Below, one piece after another: positions 22,111-34,267 of a DNA stretch of 64,000 bases. The notes under the pieces were generated by a model. The model did not search any database. It was not told the origin of the DNA and saw nothing but the letters and a program-made list of their open reading frames with translations. Made by a program: the position numbers and the translations under genes. Positions within the stretch are counted from its first letter, which is position 1; each line of letters begins with the position of its first letter. Source of the DNA: Chionoecetes opilio. Taxonomy: Eukaryota; Arthropoda; Malacostraca; Decapoda; Majidae. The stretch is from NCBI GenBank assembly GCA_016584305.1, contig JACEEZ010020019.1, positions 423,368 through 487,367 on the forward strand. Reading direction: 5' to 3'.

Positions 22111-23327
22111 CTTGGAATAAATGAAAATTTAAGAATAAAGTGTATTTCATTGTTGGATACCACCATACCACCTGGTATGTAATCTTGAATGCAGAAATAC
22201 TGTTAAAAGCTTATTAAATGTATATATTGTGTACTGAAATATCATGCAAGATCAAGAACGGGAACTGTCGTCGAAAATAGGCAGATGAAATTAAATGAAA
22301 ATATGACAGTGCTAATTCTATGATTTGACTAATGCTTCATGTTCGTTTTATATGTCAGTTTTACTGTGATAAATAATGCTGTATGTATATGCAGGTTGTT
22401 TTCTCCTCTAACTCTAAGAGTATGTACATATTTATATAGCTAACCTGCCACTTATAGAGATAATCTGAAGGATATTTTTACAGCAACGGGAAAACATTCT
22501 GAAACCAGAACTCCCCATTGTTTATATTTTGTTTTGTCAAACATTATTATTTTCAACTTAACTAATTAAATTTACCTAAACTAATCAATTGCTAAGATAA
22601 CCTGCTTTTCTAACTAATGAAATCGGTTGTTTAGTAGCTGTCTATTAAATTATAAATCGTATTATCAAAATATCATTGCTGCCACACATTACACATCTGG
22701 AGCTGAAAAAACCTCCTCCGCCACCCTTCGCCCCGGGCCCTGTATATGCATCCTAACTAGAAAAAAATAAAACCAAAAAAATTCCATTCTTACCCAATAA
22801 CATAACCTACCCTAACTGGTGGGTGAAGAAGGGGTTTTTAAGATAAGGGGTGTATACAGTATTTCTGTATAATGAAAAGGTAAAAATCATTGAAACCCAC
22901 AGCAAAAGAAATGGTAAATATGCATTTTCAACCAATACTCCCTATTGACCAATACTCTTCTGAAATAACTGGCGGAACATCTTAAAAACAGGGCTCCACG
23001 TTTAAGCTGCCCCAAATGTGGCTCTACGTATTATACTTACTGTCCTTAACAATCTGTTAATATTTTAATGAGTGCCGATCCTTACTTTGCCTACATGGCC
23101 GATTTTAAAATTTCGGGTTTCCTGAAAAAAAACTAAGTCCAGCGAGATGCGCAATGGACGCGATTTTTGAGAATGTAGTGCGAATCTAAGTAGTAGGTAT
23201 AACCTAGGGGGTTGGTCGAGGGGGGGTGGAGCCCCCCCCGTTAGGTTAGAGTAGGTTAGGCTAGGTTGGTTAGGGCAGGTTAGGTTAGTGCACAGCACGA
23301 GGGGCTCGAAGAGGGGTGCTAGGTTAT
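22111..23327. other. AT-rich gap, no gene seen
   Basis: No coding motif. A cluster of 'AGGTTAGG' pentamers lies at about 23240-23290, next to the foldback at 23328. Confidence 0.45.
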
Positions 23328-23700
23328 GGACATGGTGGAAACCGGGGTTTTGGGTGGGGGAGCACACACATAAGGGAAATATGGCCCCACAAAAAAATTC
23401 TTAAACTAGGGAAATTTCCCTAGTTCATGGACTTTTTTTATCGGGGAAATATTTCCCTTATATGTGTGCTCCCCACAAAAGGAGCACACTCATAAGGGAA
23501 AATATGGCTCCCCACAAAAAATCCCTAAACTAGGGAAATCTCCCTAGTACATAGACTTAATCGGGGAAAATTTCCCGATAAAGTTGATGAACTAGAGAAA
23601 TATCCTAGTTTTGGGATTTTTTTGTGGGGGTCCATATTTCCCTTATGTGTGTGCTCCCCCACCCAAAAACCCCGGTTTCCCACCATGCCCCAAGCTTGTT
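23328..23700. repeat. Foldback with nested internal palindromes
   Basis: Outer arms of about 65 bp: 'CATGGTGGAAACCGGGGTTT' ... 'GAGCACACACATAAGGGAAA' and the complement at about 23622-23688. Inside, 'GGAGCACAC' / 'GTGTGCTCC' recurs at about 23478-23498, and 'GGGAAATTTCCC' palindromes occur several times, so smaller hairpins sit inside the larger one. Confidence 0.85.
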
Positions 23701-24019
23701 GGCTATAAGGGAAAAAGATAGGGGTGGACCTTTGTTCTTTAAGATTTACCTAACTGGCGGGGCTACACCATCCAGACCTAAAAATACCTAGCTAACCTGG
23801 GCTTGATTACATAACCTTAGCTCACTGAGGCAGGGGGTTTCGCTCCCCCAGACCTTTTTGTTATTTTTTATTCCTGCCGGCGGTAAAAGTGCAGTTTCAA
23901 CCAATACTCTCCTGGCATAACTGGGGGAGCTGTTCTTCCCCAGAACCCCCCACTAGTTAACAAAAACCTAACCTGGGGATTGATTACGCAACCTTACCTC
24001 ACTCCCCCAGACCACCTTG
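23701..24019. other. No recognisable gene
   Basis: Unassigned; 'CCCCCAGACC' and 'TTGTTATTTTTT' occur twice (about 23857 and 24004), which suggests an old duplication. Confidence 0.35.
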
Positions 24020-24225
24020 TTATTTTTTGTATGAGTCATAAATACTCCTTAGCGATGAGAACGAAACGTGCAGGATACTTACCAGCGATCGTGTATTGGT
24101 TTAAACTGCACATATACCCCGCCGGCTATTGTAGGGGTTAGAAATACTCCTTATGACGAGAATGAAACGTTCAGGATATCTAAAACCACCGTTCTTGTAT
24201 TGGTTTAAACTGCACATATATTAAA
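24020..24225 (+). repeat. Tandem duplication, ~107-bp unit
   Basis: 'AAATACTCCTTA', 'GAGAA(C/T)GAAACG', 'CAGGATA' and 'GTATTGGTTTAAACTGCACA' appear in the same order at about 24040-24115 and 24148-24220. Confidence 0.8.
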
Positions 24226-24873
24226 AAAATACTAGGAAATACCTAATGCTTATATAAGGGGATGTAATGTGAACTTTAATAAATTTATTTCCCTCCACTG
24301 TTCATTGGACCATTATAATATCGTAAATTATCACTCCAATTTACTGTATTTTTCACTATTAATTAAATAGGCTCCAGTAAAAGTACTTAGCAGTGCATTT
24401 CAAGCATGTGCGGAATAACATTGTAGTCTTCGACTGTAATTGGCAGGAATAGCATAAATTGTCTCAAATTCGTCTCTGTTTGGGCGGCATTGTTGTTGTA
24501 TAACGTCACACCTCGCAGAGAGCCCAAGGTTTTGGCTTGGGCGCTCGGTGGCAACTCGAACGGCCCGTCCGAGTCGCGCACAGGCGTTTGAGAGAGAGTT
24601 TGAGCGGCTCGCACCACTCAAACTCTTCCTCTCAAACTCACCCCTGGTCTTGACACAAACCTTCATCAGAATGAACAAAGGAAACTAAGACGAAGTAAGA
24701 CAGTGGACGTAAACGTATTTGATTGTGTTTACTTCTTTTTTGTTCTCTTATTTTTCTTCTTTCTTGCGATGACAGACGGAAAAAATATTATTAAGTTTAT
24801 CAATTACTGCGGGGTTACCTATTCTCTATGCCTCATTTTGCCTTCGGAAGCACCGCATCCTGTTCTCTCGGCA

Positions 24874-24875
<2 letters not shown>

Positions 24876-24926
<51 letters not shown>

Positions 24927-24940
24927 GTGTGTGTGTGTGG
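24876..24940. repeat. (TG)n microsatellite
   Basis: TG dinucleotides with a single TTG interruption. Confidence 0.95.
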
Positions 24941-25183
24941 ATAAGTGGATTGCTTCCTGTCTACGTATGTTTAAAAAAATGTATATATATTTAAATTGAA
25001 TACATTGGTAACAAAAGAGGAGTTATTAATGTGCTAAAGTACCAGCTGGGACGCCAAGGACTATCTGTAGCGGTATTAGATCTTATCCATATCAATATTT
25101 ATACAAATAATATGAAAAAAGTATAGTAATACATACATTAGTATAAACTAACAAACGAATGATATAAAGAAATTCTACTAATA

Positions 25184-25214
<31 letters not shown>

Positions 25215-26590
25215 CACAAAGAACTGGCCAAGGGCACAACAAAAATGGGTAACACAAAGCCCGCTTAGTTGCCAGTCCCTATAAAGAAGACAGTAAGAGA
25301 ATAAAATAAAAAAGAGGGGTGAGCCAATTTAGTTCGGGAGGTGTCTTGTTACTCCTCTTTTGAAAAGATTTAAATCCATAGGAAAGTGGAAAAATAGAAA
25401 CAGGAGAGAGTTCCAGAGTTTACCCGTGAAAAGGGGTGAAGGAGTAAAGATACTGATTAACTCTTACATTTGGAAGATGGACAGAAAAAGGGATGAGAAT
25501 GAGTAGAAATTTTTGTGCAGTGAGGCCGCGGGAGGGGGGAGGCATGCAGTTAGCAAGTTCAGAAGAGCAGTAAACAAAGAAAAACGGTAGAAGAGAGCAA
25601 GAGAAGCAACATTGCGGCGGTGATTTAAAATTGAAGACAGGGCAGTCAGAGGAGAGGAGTTGATGAGACGAAAAGCTTTGACTCAACCCTGTTTAGGAAA
25701 GCTGTATGAGTGGATCCTCCCCAAACATGTGAGACATACTCCATACATGGGCGGATAAGGCCCCTGTAGAGAGCAAGCAATTGGGAGGGAGAAAAAAAAG
25801 GACGCAGACGCCACAGGACACCTAACTTCTTAGAAGCTGTTTTAGCAAGAGATGAGATGTGAGATTTCCAGTTCAGATTTTTAGTAAAGGATAGTCCTAG
25901 AATGTTCATTGTAGAAGAAGGAGATAGTTGAGTGTTATTGAAGAAGAGGGGATAGTTATCTGGTAGGTTTTGTCGAGTAGATAGTTGAAGAAATTGGGTT
26001 TTTGAGGCAGTGAACAAAACAAGGTTTGCTTTTCCCCAATCAGAAATTATAGAAAGATCAGAAGTTAGGCGCTCGGTGGCATCTCTCCGTGAATCACTTA
26101 GTTCCTGTTGAGTTGGACGTCTAATAAACGACGTTGAAAAATGCAAGGTAGAATCATCAACGTAGGAGTGGATAGGGCTTTGAGTTAGACTTAGAAAATC
26201 ATTAATGAATAATATAAAGAGAGTGGGTGATAGGACAGAACCCTGGGGAACACCACTATTGATAGATTTGGGAGAAGAACAATGTCCGTCTACATTAGCT
26301 GCAATAGAACGGTTTGAAAGGAAACTTAAGATGAAGGTACAGAGAGAAGGATAGAAACCGAATGAGGGTAGTTTGGAAGTTAAAGATGTGTGCCAGACTC
26401 TATCAAAAGCTTTTGATATGTCAAGGGCAACAGCAAAAGTTTCACCGAAACCCCTAAAGGAGGATGACCAAGATTCAGTTAGGAAAGCTAGAAGATCACC
26501 AGTAGATCGCCCTTTACGGAAACCATACTGACGATCAGATAGAAGATTGTGAGCAGATAGATGCATAAGAATCTTCTTATTTATAGACGC
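25184..26590 (-). mobile_element. Jockey-like LINE, 5'-truncated, copy 1
   Basis: Minus-strand element ending in a T-tract at 25184-25210 (its poly(A) tail). The 3' UTR 'AACTGGCCAAGGGCA' and C-terminal region are shared with the copy at 48534-49441. The coding part starts within RT at 'LSAHNLLSDRQYGFRKGRST' and shares this overlap with the piece at 32800-33960. It is flanked on the left by AT-rich sequence. Confidence 0.9.
25677..26590 (-). pseudogene. Jockey-like reverse transcriptase (C-terminal half)
   Basis: An open minus-strand frame of about 300 residues has the RT palm motifs in order: 'ALDISKAFDRVWH' (motif A aspartates), 'GVPQGSVLSPTLF' (motif B), YVDD at 26153-26164 (motif C), then 'NILGLSFTKNLNWKSHI' and 'RPCMEYVSHVW'. 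All catalytic residues are present. The N-terminal fingers and the endonuclease are missing by 5' truncation. Near 25677 one T is lost from a TTTT run compared with the copy at 49030, which shifts the frame before the C-terminal domain. The enzyme would copy element RNA at a nicked target site. Confidence 0.85.
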
Positions 26591-26789
26591 TAATACACTA
26601 ATATGCAAATAATATAAAGAAAGTATACTAATACATTGATATGTACAGTTGTACATGATATAAAGAAAGTATACTAATATATAATATTAACCCTATAATA
26701 ATACAAAATCATGTTTAGAGTCATTGTTTGTATTACATTTATTTATTGTGTTGGTTACGCTTGCAGCATAATGTCTTGAATATGTCTCT

Positions 26790-26955
26790 GTCTGTCTGTG
26801 TATCTACTTATCTATGTGTCGATCTATCCATCTATCTATCTATATATGTGTTTATCTATCCATCTATCTATCTATCTATGTGTCTATCTATCCATCTATC
26901 TATCTATCTATGTGTCTATCTATCCATCTATCTATCTATCTATCTATATATTTCT
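26790..26955. repeat. (TCTA)n microsatellite
   Basis: TCTA tetranucleotides with TGTG interruptions at about 40-bp spacing (a higher-order repeat 'TATGTGTCTATCTATCCATC'). Confidence 0.9.
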
Positions 26956-27017
26956 GATCACCAATATGTCTATCTGTCTATTTATCTATATATATGTACA
27001 TATATATATGTACAATA

Positions 27018-27032
27018 ATTGTACATATATAT

Positions 27033-27104
<72 letters not shown>

Positions 27105-27128
27105 ATATGTAGTATATAATTTAGTATA

Positions 27129-27207
<79 letters not shown>

Positions 27208-27209
27208 TT

Positions 27210-27301
<92 letters not shown>

Positions 27302-27323
27302 TGTATATATATATATATATGTG

Positions 27324-27373
<50 letters not shown>

Positions 27374-27380
27374 TATATAC
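27018..27380. repeat. (TA)n microsatellite
   Basis: About 360 bp of TA. The Tyr/Ile frames on both strands are artefacts. Confidence 0.95.
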
Positions 27381-27383
27381 ATA

Positions 27384-28042
27384 CTAGCCGCAAAGCCGCC
27401 CTCCGGGCGGACTTTTTGGCTAGCTCCTGCGGAGGGCTATTGGTGGGCCTTCGGCCCACCAAACACAGACTCTCCAGATCGCCCCTTCTAACTTTCCTGA
27501 AATCATGGATGTAGAAATGTATGTATTAACGCCAACCCATTCACATCACCCCCAACCCATTCACTCACCCATTACCAATCACCCCCCACCCATTCGCTCA
27601 CCCATTACCCATCACCCCCCACCCATTCACTCACCGATTACCCATCACCACACACCCATTCACTCACCCATTACCCATCACCCCCCATCTATTCCCTCAC
27701 CCATCACCCCCCCCATTCAGTCACCCGTCACCCCACACCCATTACCCATCACCCCACCCATTCACTCACCCATTACCCATCACCCTACATCAAGGTTTCC
27801 TCAATTCTCGAAACCCACATTTTTTTCACAATTCTCGCTAATAGGCTGCTAAAAAAAAAAAAAAAAAAAGGGATTGGATCATCTCATAAGTGGATTTAAA
27901 ACCTTCCCCTGGTCAACCTGGTTCCAAAGCTGTGCCATATGATGGGATTCCGCCACGGGGGGCGGAACCTAGAGCGGACACACACACACACACACACACA
28001 CAGACACACACACACACACACTTTCGCTTATATTATTATAGA
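27384..28042 (-). mobile_element. Non-autonomous Helitron A
   Basis: On the minus strand it starts TCTATAATAATATAAGCG and ends with a 'CCGCCC-GGA-GGGCGG' hairpin eight bases before a terminal CTAG. It is flanked by A and T. These are the standard Helitron signs: 5' TC, 3' CTRR, a subterminal hairpin and insertion between A and T. Inside are an (AC)n tract next to the 5' end, a conserved 'ATGGGATTCCGCC' block, a 33-bp 'CCCATTCACTCACCC' minisatellite (about 27536-27785) and a GGGCC/GGCCC hairpin. No RepHel gene, so it would rely on an autonomous copy. Confidence 0.85.
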
Positions 28043-28418
<376 letters not shown>

Positions 28419-28605
28419 CTAGCCGCAAAGCCGCCCTCCGGGCGGACTTTTTGGCTAGCTCCTGCGGAGGGCTATTGTTGGGCCTTCGGCCCACCACCTG
28501 TGTTTGGTGGGCCTTCGGCCCACCAAACACAGTCTCCCGGCTATCTGGAGACTCTCCAGATAGCCCCTTCTAACTTTCCTGAAATCATGGATGTAGAGAT
28601 GTATT
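28419..28605 (-). mobile_element. Helitron fragment B (3' end only)
   Basis: Starts with CTAG and the 'CCGCCC-GGA-GGGCGG' hairpin of the family. It carries a doubled 'TTCGGCCCACCA' hairpin and stops matching near 'GATGTAGAGATGTATT'. The minisatellite and 5' end are missing. Confidence 0.8.
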
Positions 28606-28849
28606 CTATTTTGCCAACAATCCTCATTATAACACCATGAATAATGTAAAACTCGTATATTTTCATTTTGCATAAACCTATGTTGACCATGACAACACTT
28701 AATTGTAGCTGGTTCTGTAGGGAATAATGGAAAATAAGTCTAGCCTGACACCCCTATAGACCCGACGTCCTGGAGCTGACGGGAGGTTTCCAGACGGCCA
28801 CCAGATGGTAGGGCAGCTCACTGTTTTAGTCCATCTGCCTTGAACCCCC

Positions 28850-30345
28850 GTATATAACACCACCACCACAGAGTCCTTCTACCGGCTGAATGGGGAGTTT
28901 TCTAATAAGCTCACGCTCAAGCCTGTTTCTCGCGCTCTCATATCCTCTGCCCTTTGAGCCTGAATGATCTATCATTTACCGTAAATTCCCTGTACTTTTT
29001 CGGGACATATCAGAATTACCCTTCAATACAACAACTGAAACAGTTCTTAATAAAAAATGTAGTTTATCATTTTATTTGTCTGCAGTGGATGATAATATTG
29101 GCCAAAGAATTGAATATTTGAAAACTCAATCTTTAAAAATCGTCTTTTCATGAAAACACGCAAGTTCAAGCAGAATGAGGCTTCAGGGAATATCTACTTG
29201 TAGGTAAGCATTCACTGAGTACCTGTTTTATGTGTATATGTCTCTCTTACGACGAACATTTAACCAAGAAATAATTTAAAGTGCTTGGCAACTCAATGAC
29301 AGTCCTGTATGCAAGACAGTAGAAATGTTTGTTTACTAAATAGCTCCGCCTCCACCTCAATCCCCTTCTCTCTGAATCAATCAATCAACCCTTAATTCCC
29401 TCTGAATACCCTATAGTCCTCTGGTTTATCCTATGTCAACAGGTTTATCTGTTAGAGGAAGAAGACTAAATCAGTAAGTGCGAAACAGGGAGTCTTAATT
29501 TAAAGACAATGAGTTCGGTAGAGTGAGAATTTACGTTTAGAGAAACATATGGGTTGTTTTCTGGAGGACAAACAAGGCAAGAAGAGGAAACAAAATCGTA
29601 ATTCGAAATCAGGATATGGGGGTAAATAAGTAAGTGTTTTCGGAGGCAGCATAACTTCAAGCTCAGAACACGAAATAAGGAGACGAGTCTCCGGTATGTG
29701 GGAGCGGATGCCGCGAATATTCCAGTAGAGGACAGACAGTGTGAAGAGATCAGCGGGTGATGATAGTATAGTTAGGATGACAGCCTCTGGGGTTGAGGGG
29801 TTAGGAGTATCAGGGATGTGAGCCATGAGGTATAAGGAAGCGGCGGTGCTGAGTGTGTGATGACAACAGGAAAGTGAGCTATAGCAGATCCTGCCGGCGG
29901 GATGGTTTCTGTGGAGATGCTGAACGCCACACTGTTTTGGTTATATTTTCGTCGTAAGAGAGACATATACACCTAAGACAGGTACTCAGTGAATGCTTAC
30001 CTACAGGTAGATATTTCCTGAAGCCTCATTCTGCTTGAACTTGCGTGTTTTCATGAAAAGACGATTTTTAAAAGTTTGATTTTTCAAAAATTCAATTCTT
30101 TTCCCAATTTTTCATCCATTGAGAAAAAAAAAAAGATAAACTAATTTTTTTTTTTAAAAAACTTTTTAGTTTTGTATTGAAGGGAAATTTCTGTATGCCC
30201 GAAAAATACAGGGAATTTAGGGTAAATGAAGACTTTCAGGCTCAAAGGACAGGGAAATTTTTGGTTTGCGGAGAGAAATTGGGCGGTTTAGTTTTTGAAA
30301 AACCCCCCATATAGCCGGGCCCGCAAAAGGACCAGTTTTCAAGAG
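28850..30345. mobile_element. Foldback element carrying a LINE endonuclease fragment
   Basis: Arms of about 400 bp: 28850-29256 and 29949-30345. The best-kept parts are 'AAACACGCAAGTTCAAGCAG' and 'GTAAGCATTCACTGAGTACC' (and complements). Outward the arms share 'CCTTTGAGCCTGAA' and 'CTCCCCAT.CAGCCGG'. The right arm has many lengthened homopolymers compared with the left. The ~690-bp loop holds the LINE piece at 29466-29830. Confidence 0.75.
29466..29830 (-). pseudogene. LINE endonuclease N-terminal fragment
   Basis: The minus strand encodes 'LSVLYWNIRGIRSHIPETRL', the first conserved block of an APE-type endonuclease of the Jockey-like family. Degraded downstream blocks ending in 'STELIVFKLRLPVSH' follow in another frame. 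Catalytic blocks III and later are not present. It sits in the loop of the 28850-30345 foldback. It could be the missing 5' part of the family seen at 25184, 32800 and 48534, but I cannot align it to them because those copies lack this region. Confidence 0.65.
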
Positions 30346-32132
30346 GATGGGACATCCGGATAAAAGCCCCAAATTTTGTTCAGGCATTCTAAGGGTCTGG
30401 GTATGATTTTGAGGGGGGAGACAAACGACCAATTACTCAAAAAGCCCTTGAACCTTTTTTGGATAACGGCAAATTTTTCATTAGAAAAATCGATTATAGT
30501 ATAACTTTTTATAGTTATTTATTATTTTTTTAAGTTTTTATGGGAAAACCCTCTATGAGAGAGATTGGATGGGACAGGTACCTGGCCACAGTATAAAAGA
30601 AAACCCAGAGAGAAACGGGGGAAAGGGTAGAAGGAAGGTGGCGGGCCAGACCAAGGTCCCAGGCAATTGGCCCGTTTTCCCTGGGACCCACAAACAAGTA
30701 AAACCCTTTTCCAGTTCCTATCGAGAAGATTTTTATCCACTCCCTTTCCCCAGACGGAAAGCAGGTCTTTGCAACATCTGGAGCCTGTAGTCTGCAGTGG
30801 CATGACCACTCGAGCCGCCATGGAACGAAGAGGCAGACACAAGAATTGTGGTCCACAAAAGATGCCTAGAGAGGGATGCACCACTGTTTGGTACGCCCCG
30901 TGGATACTGACGTTCGTCTCCTCATCGGGAAGATCATTTTACCCAGCAATTTCCATGGGACCCCGGTCCCCCTTCGCAGTGGCAAGAATTTCTTTTCTAA
31001 CATAATGCCATCTGTAGTACCTGGGCAAAGAAAAGCCACAGCGCTCCCAGGTTCCACAGCTTACAGGGTGTGTAGCTTCTTCTTTTTTTGGAAAGGGGAA
31101 AAATCGGTTTGGGAAGCGGGGGGTGCCACCCCAAAGTCACGATCCCCTTCAATTCAGTAGAACATCCACATGCACAAATAAACGTGGTTTGCCCAGGAGT
31201 TCCAGATGTGGAACGTTCACAGCTTTATTATGACAAGGGCCAGCCCTTGGTGCGGGAAAGAAGCAAGAAAGGGAAATGTTCTGCCAGAAAAAAAAAGAAC
31301 GAGGAGAAAAATTCCCCCAAAATCAACAGGCCCGCGCAGCACACCAACGTGCAGTGTACCAGGGTGGGATCTGGACAACTGTCACCCCGGCCCAACAAAG
31401 GGCACCAACTGGAAGGCTGGGTTGGACAGGATGCGAAACAAAGTCCGGGTTTTCCGTCTGGAGCTCGCAGCCTGCGGCAGCAAAGGCGTAAGTGAACTTG
31501 GAAGTGGCCCGCAAAAGTGCGCAGGTTTGTGGCGGAGATGTTCATGAAGAAAGCCCGCTGAAAAGCACCGAACGTGCAGCTGCAAATGTGAGAAGTAGAC
31601 ACATAATTTCAATTTTGAAACATAAACCCGCATTGGATATGGTGTTAAAAAAGAATGGCATTCCTGCAGGACGGAAGAACAGATGTTTATAATGAGCTTA
31701 ATGAATATTTTTTTTTCATGCACCGAGTGATTAACCACTGTATTTTTTAATTGCAAGGAGTTGTTTTAATCGTGTTCGTAATAAACTACATGCATTTCGC
31801 GAGTCCCCAGGGGGGTTAAAACGAATAAATATTTAATTTTTGTTTTTTTTACAGCCTATTGGAATATTTTTTTTGGAGTTATTTAAAAAATAATAATAAG
31901 ATAACTGCATCCAATAAACATATCCTTTGACTTTCTTTTTAAAAAAACCCCCTTTTCCCTAATTTCCCCATGCGGGAAAAGTCAAAATAATAAGAAGCGT
32001 TCTTATAGCCATCTGGTGATGGGATCTTTGTCTCCCCCCCTTCAAAATCATAGCTAGGGGCCTGTAGGTGCCCCCGAAAAAAAATTTTGGTGCTTTTATC
32101 CGGGATGTCCCATATTTCATAAGCTGCCCCAC
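30335..32132. mobile_element. Possible TIR element with unrecognised degraded interior
   Basis: 'ATGGGACATCCGGATAAAAG' at about 30343 and 'TATGATTTTGAGGGGGGAGA' at about 30401 face complementary strings at about 32092-32115 and 32027-32050. This gives imperfect inverted ends of about 85 bp. The interior (30560-31690) is less AT-rich than its surroundings and has overlapping frames up to 135 residues on both strands, none with a motif I recognise. It may be a decayed transposase gene. Homopolymer runs are irregular. Confidence 0.45.
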
Positions 32133-32460
32133 TAATACATAAACACGACAAAGATGACCCTACAGAACTATATCATAATGTGCTGCGGTGTGGTATAATG
32201 ATACTGTCTCTAGTACAAAAGGACAAAAGGAGTGGTCGTGGTTTCGTTGAAGGGTTATGGCGTCTTTTATCCTGCACCTCATTTACCGTCTTATTTCGCG
32301 AGTCCCTCTTAGGTGGCTGCAAGGGGTTATCATTGCGTAATTCCGTACCAGCATGACTTATCTTGCTCCTCTTTCGCCACCACCACCACTACCTCTTCCA
32401 GTGTGTCCTTTCTCCTCCTACTCCTCCTCCTCCCTCCTCTTACTCATATTTTCGTAATAT

Positions 32461-32796
<336 letters not shown>

Positions 32797-32799
32797 AAC

Positions 32800-33960
32800 C
32801 CCTAAAAGAGGAGGATCAAGATTCAGTTAGGAAAGCTAGAAAGAAGATCGCCAGTAGATCGCCCTTTACGGAAACCGTACTGACGATCAGATAGAAGACT
32901 GTGAGCAGATAGATGCTTAAGAATCTTCTTATTAAGTATAGCTTCAAAAGCTTTAGAAAGGCAGGAAGTCAAAGCTATAGGACGGTAGTTTGAAAGATTA
33001 GAACGGTCACCCTTCTTAGGAGCAGGTTGGATGTGAGCAAACTTCCAGCAAGAAGGAAAGGCGGAAGTAGATAGACAAAGACGGAAAAATTTGACCAGGC
33101 ACGGTGCAAACACAGAAGCATAGTTTTTTAGAATAATAGGAGGGACTCTGTAAGCCTTCCGAGGATCTAGGCCAGAAAGGACAAAGAAAACATCATTACG
33201 AAGGATCTTAATAACAGGCATAATATAGTCAGAGGGTGGAGGAGTACGAGGAACAAGCCCTTCATCAACCAGAGTGGAATTTTCAGCAAAGAGTTCAGCT
33301 TTAGAAATAGATGAGACAGCTGTGGAGCCATCTGGGTGAAGCATAGGAGGGAAAAATGAAGAAGAAAAAGTGTTAGAGATTTTATTAGCTAGATGCCAGA
33401 AGTCACGAGAGAAATTCAATTCAGAAAGATTTTGACATTTTCCATGAATGAAGGAGTTTTTGGTAAGTTGAAGTAAAGATTTGGCATGATACGGGCAGAA
33501 ATATAATGGGCATGAGTTTCAGTAGATGGATGGTTACGGTACCATCTGTGAGCCGCTTCTCTATCTTGGACAGCATGAGAACACGCAGAGTTAAACCAAG
33601 GTTGACTGGCTTTAAGATCAGAGAAAGTGTGTGGAATGTACGCCTCCATGCCAGATACTATGACCTCAGTTATGCGCTCTGCACAAAGAGATGGGTCTCT
33701 GACATGGAAGCAGTAATCATTCCATAGAAAATCAGAGTAGTACTGCCTTAGGTCTTCCCACTTAGCTGAATTGAAATGCCAGAAGCACCTCTTAGGTGGG
33801 TCTCGAGGCGACACCGGAGCGATAGGGCAGGTTACAGAAATAAGATTGTGATTGGAGGAACCCAACGGAGAGAATAGTTTCACAGAGTAAGCAGAAGAGT
33901 TAGTAGTTAGGAAAAGATCAAGAATGTTGGGCGTGTATCCAAGGCGGTCATAAATGTGGG
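32800..33960 (-). mobile_element. Jockey-like LINE, internal piece, copy 2
   Basis: Minus strand: the end of the endonuclease (33416-33960), then the RT fingers and 'LLSDRQYGFRKGRSTGDLL' (32823-33419). It stops at the point where copy 1 continues into motif A. Its 3' half is therefore missing and replaced by (TA)n(TC)n. Losing the 3' end is unusual, because LINE integration usually truncates the 5' end. Confidence 0.85.
32823..33955 (-). pseudogene. Jockey-like endonuclease/RT polyprotein piece
   Basis: The first open part (about 180 residues, ending at 33416) covers the end of an APE-type endonuclease. Its catalytic 'S-D-H-N' box reads 'GSSNHNLIS' near 33855-33880, so the key aspartate is asparagine. 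The frame then shifts to the second part (33419-32823), with 'ILKNYASVFAPCL', 'PKKGDRSNLSNYRPIALTS' and 'YGFRKGRSTGDLL'. These are the RT fingers. Motifs A to C are absent. The frameshift and the lost aspartate make it inactive. Confidence 0.8.
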
Positions 33961-34267
33961 TTATTATTTTTAAATATTTTTAATATATAATATATTATAA
34001 GTACTTAGTATCAGCTACCCTACTCGATTAATTCGGTTCTACGTGTTTCTTTTCTATTTTAGCTTAAAGTATGCCTCTCTTTCAGCCTTTCTTATCAAAT
34101 TCCATGGCGGTTTTCCAATACATCATGTTTTTTTCTCACTTTTTTTTTCCTACCGCCCTCGGCCGGAGGGTGTGATGGGTGGGAATGAGTCTTCAACTTT
34201 GCTATTATTCTAACACGTAGAAAGTAGTCGCACAGGTGCCTCGTTTTGCCCAGTAAGGCTGTTACTG

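Noticed and set aside
27019..27462. Long Tyr/Ile open frames on both strands
   Set aside because: They are translations of (TA)n arrays and read equally well in other frames.
30569..31690. Coding gene inside the 30335-32132 interval
   Set aside because: Several overlapping frames on both strands, none with a known motif, and the sequence looks error-prone; kept only as an unrecognised interior.
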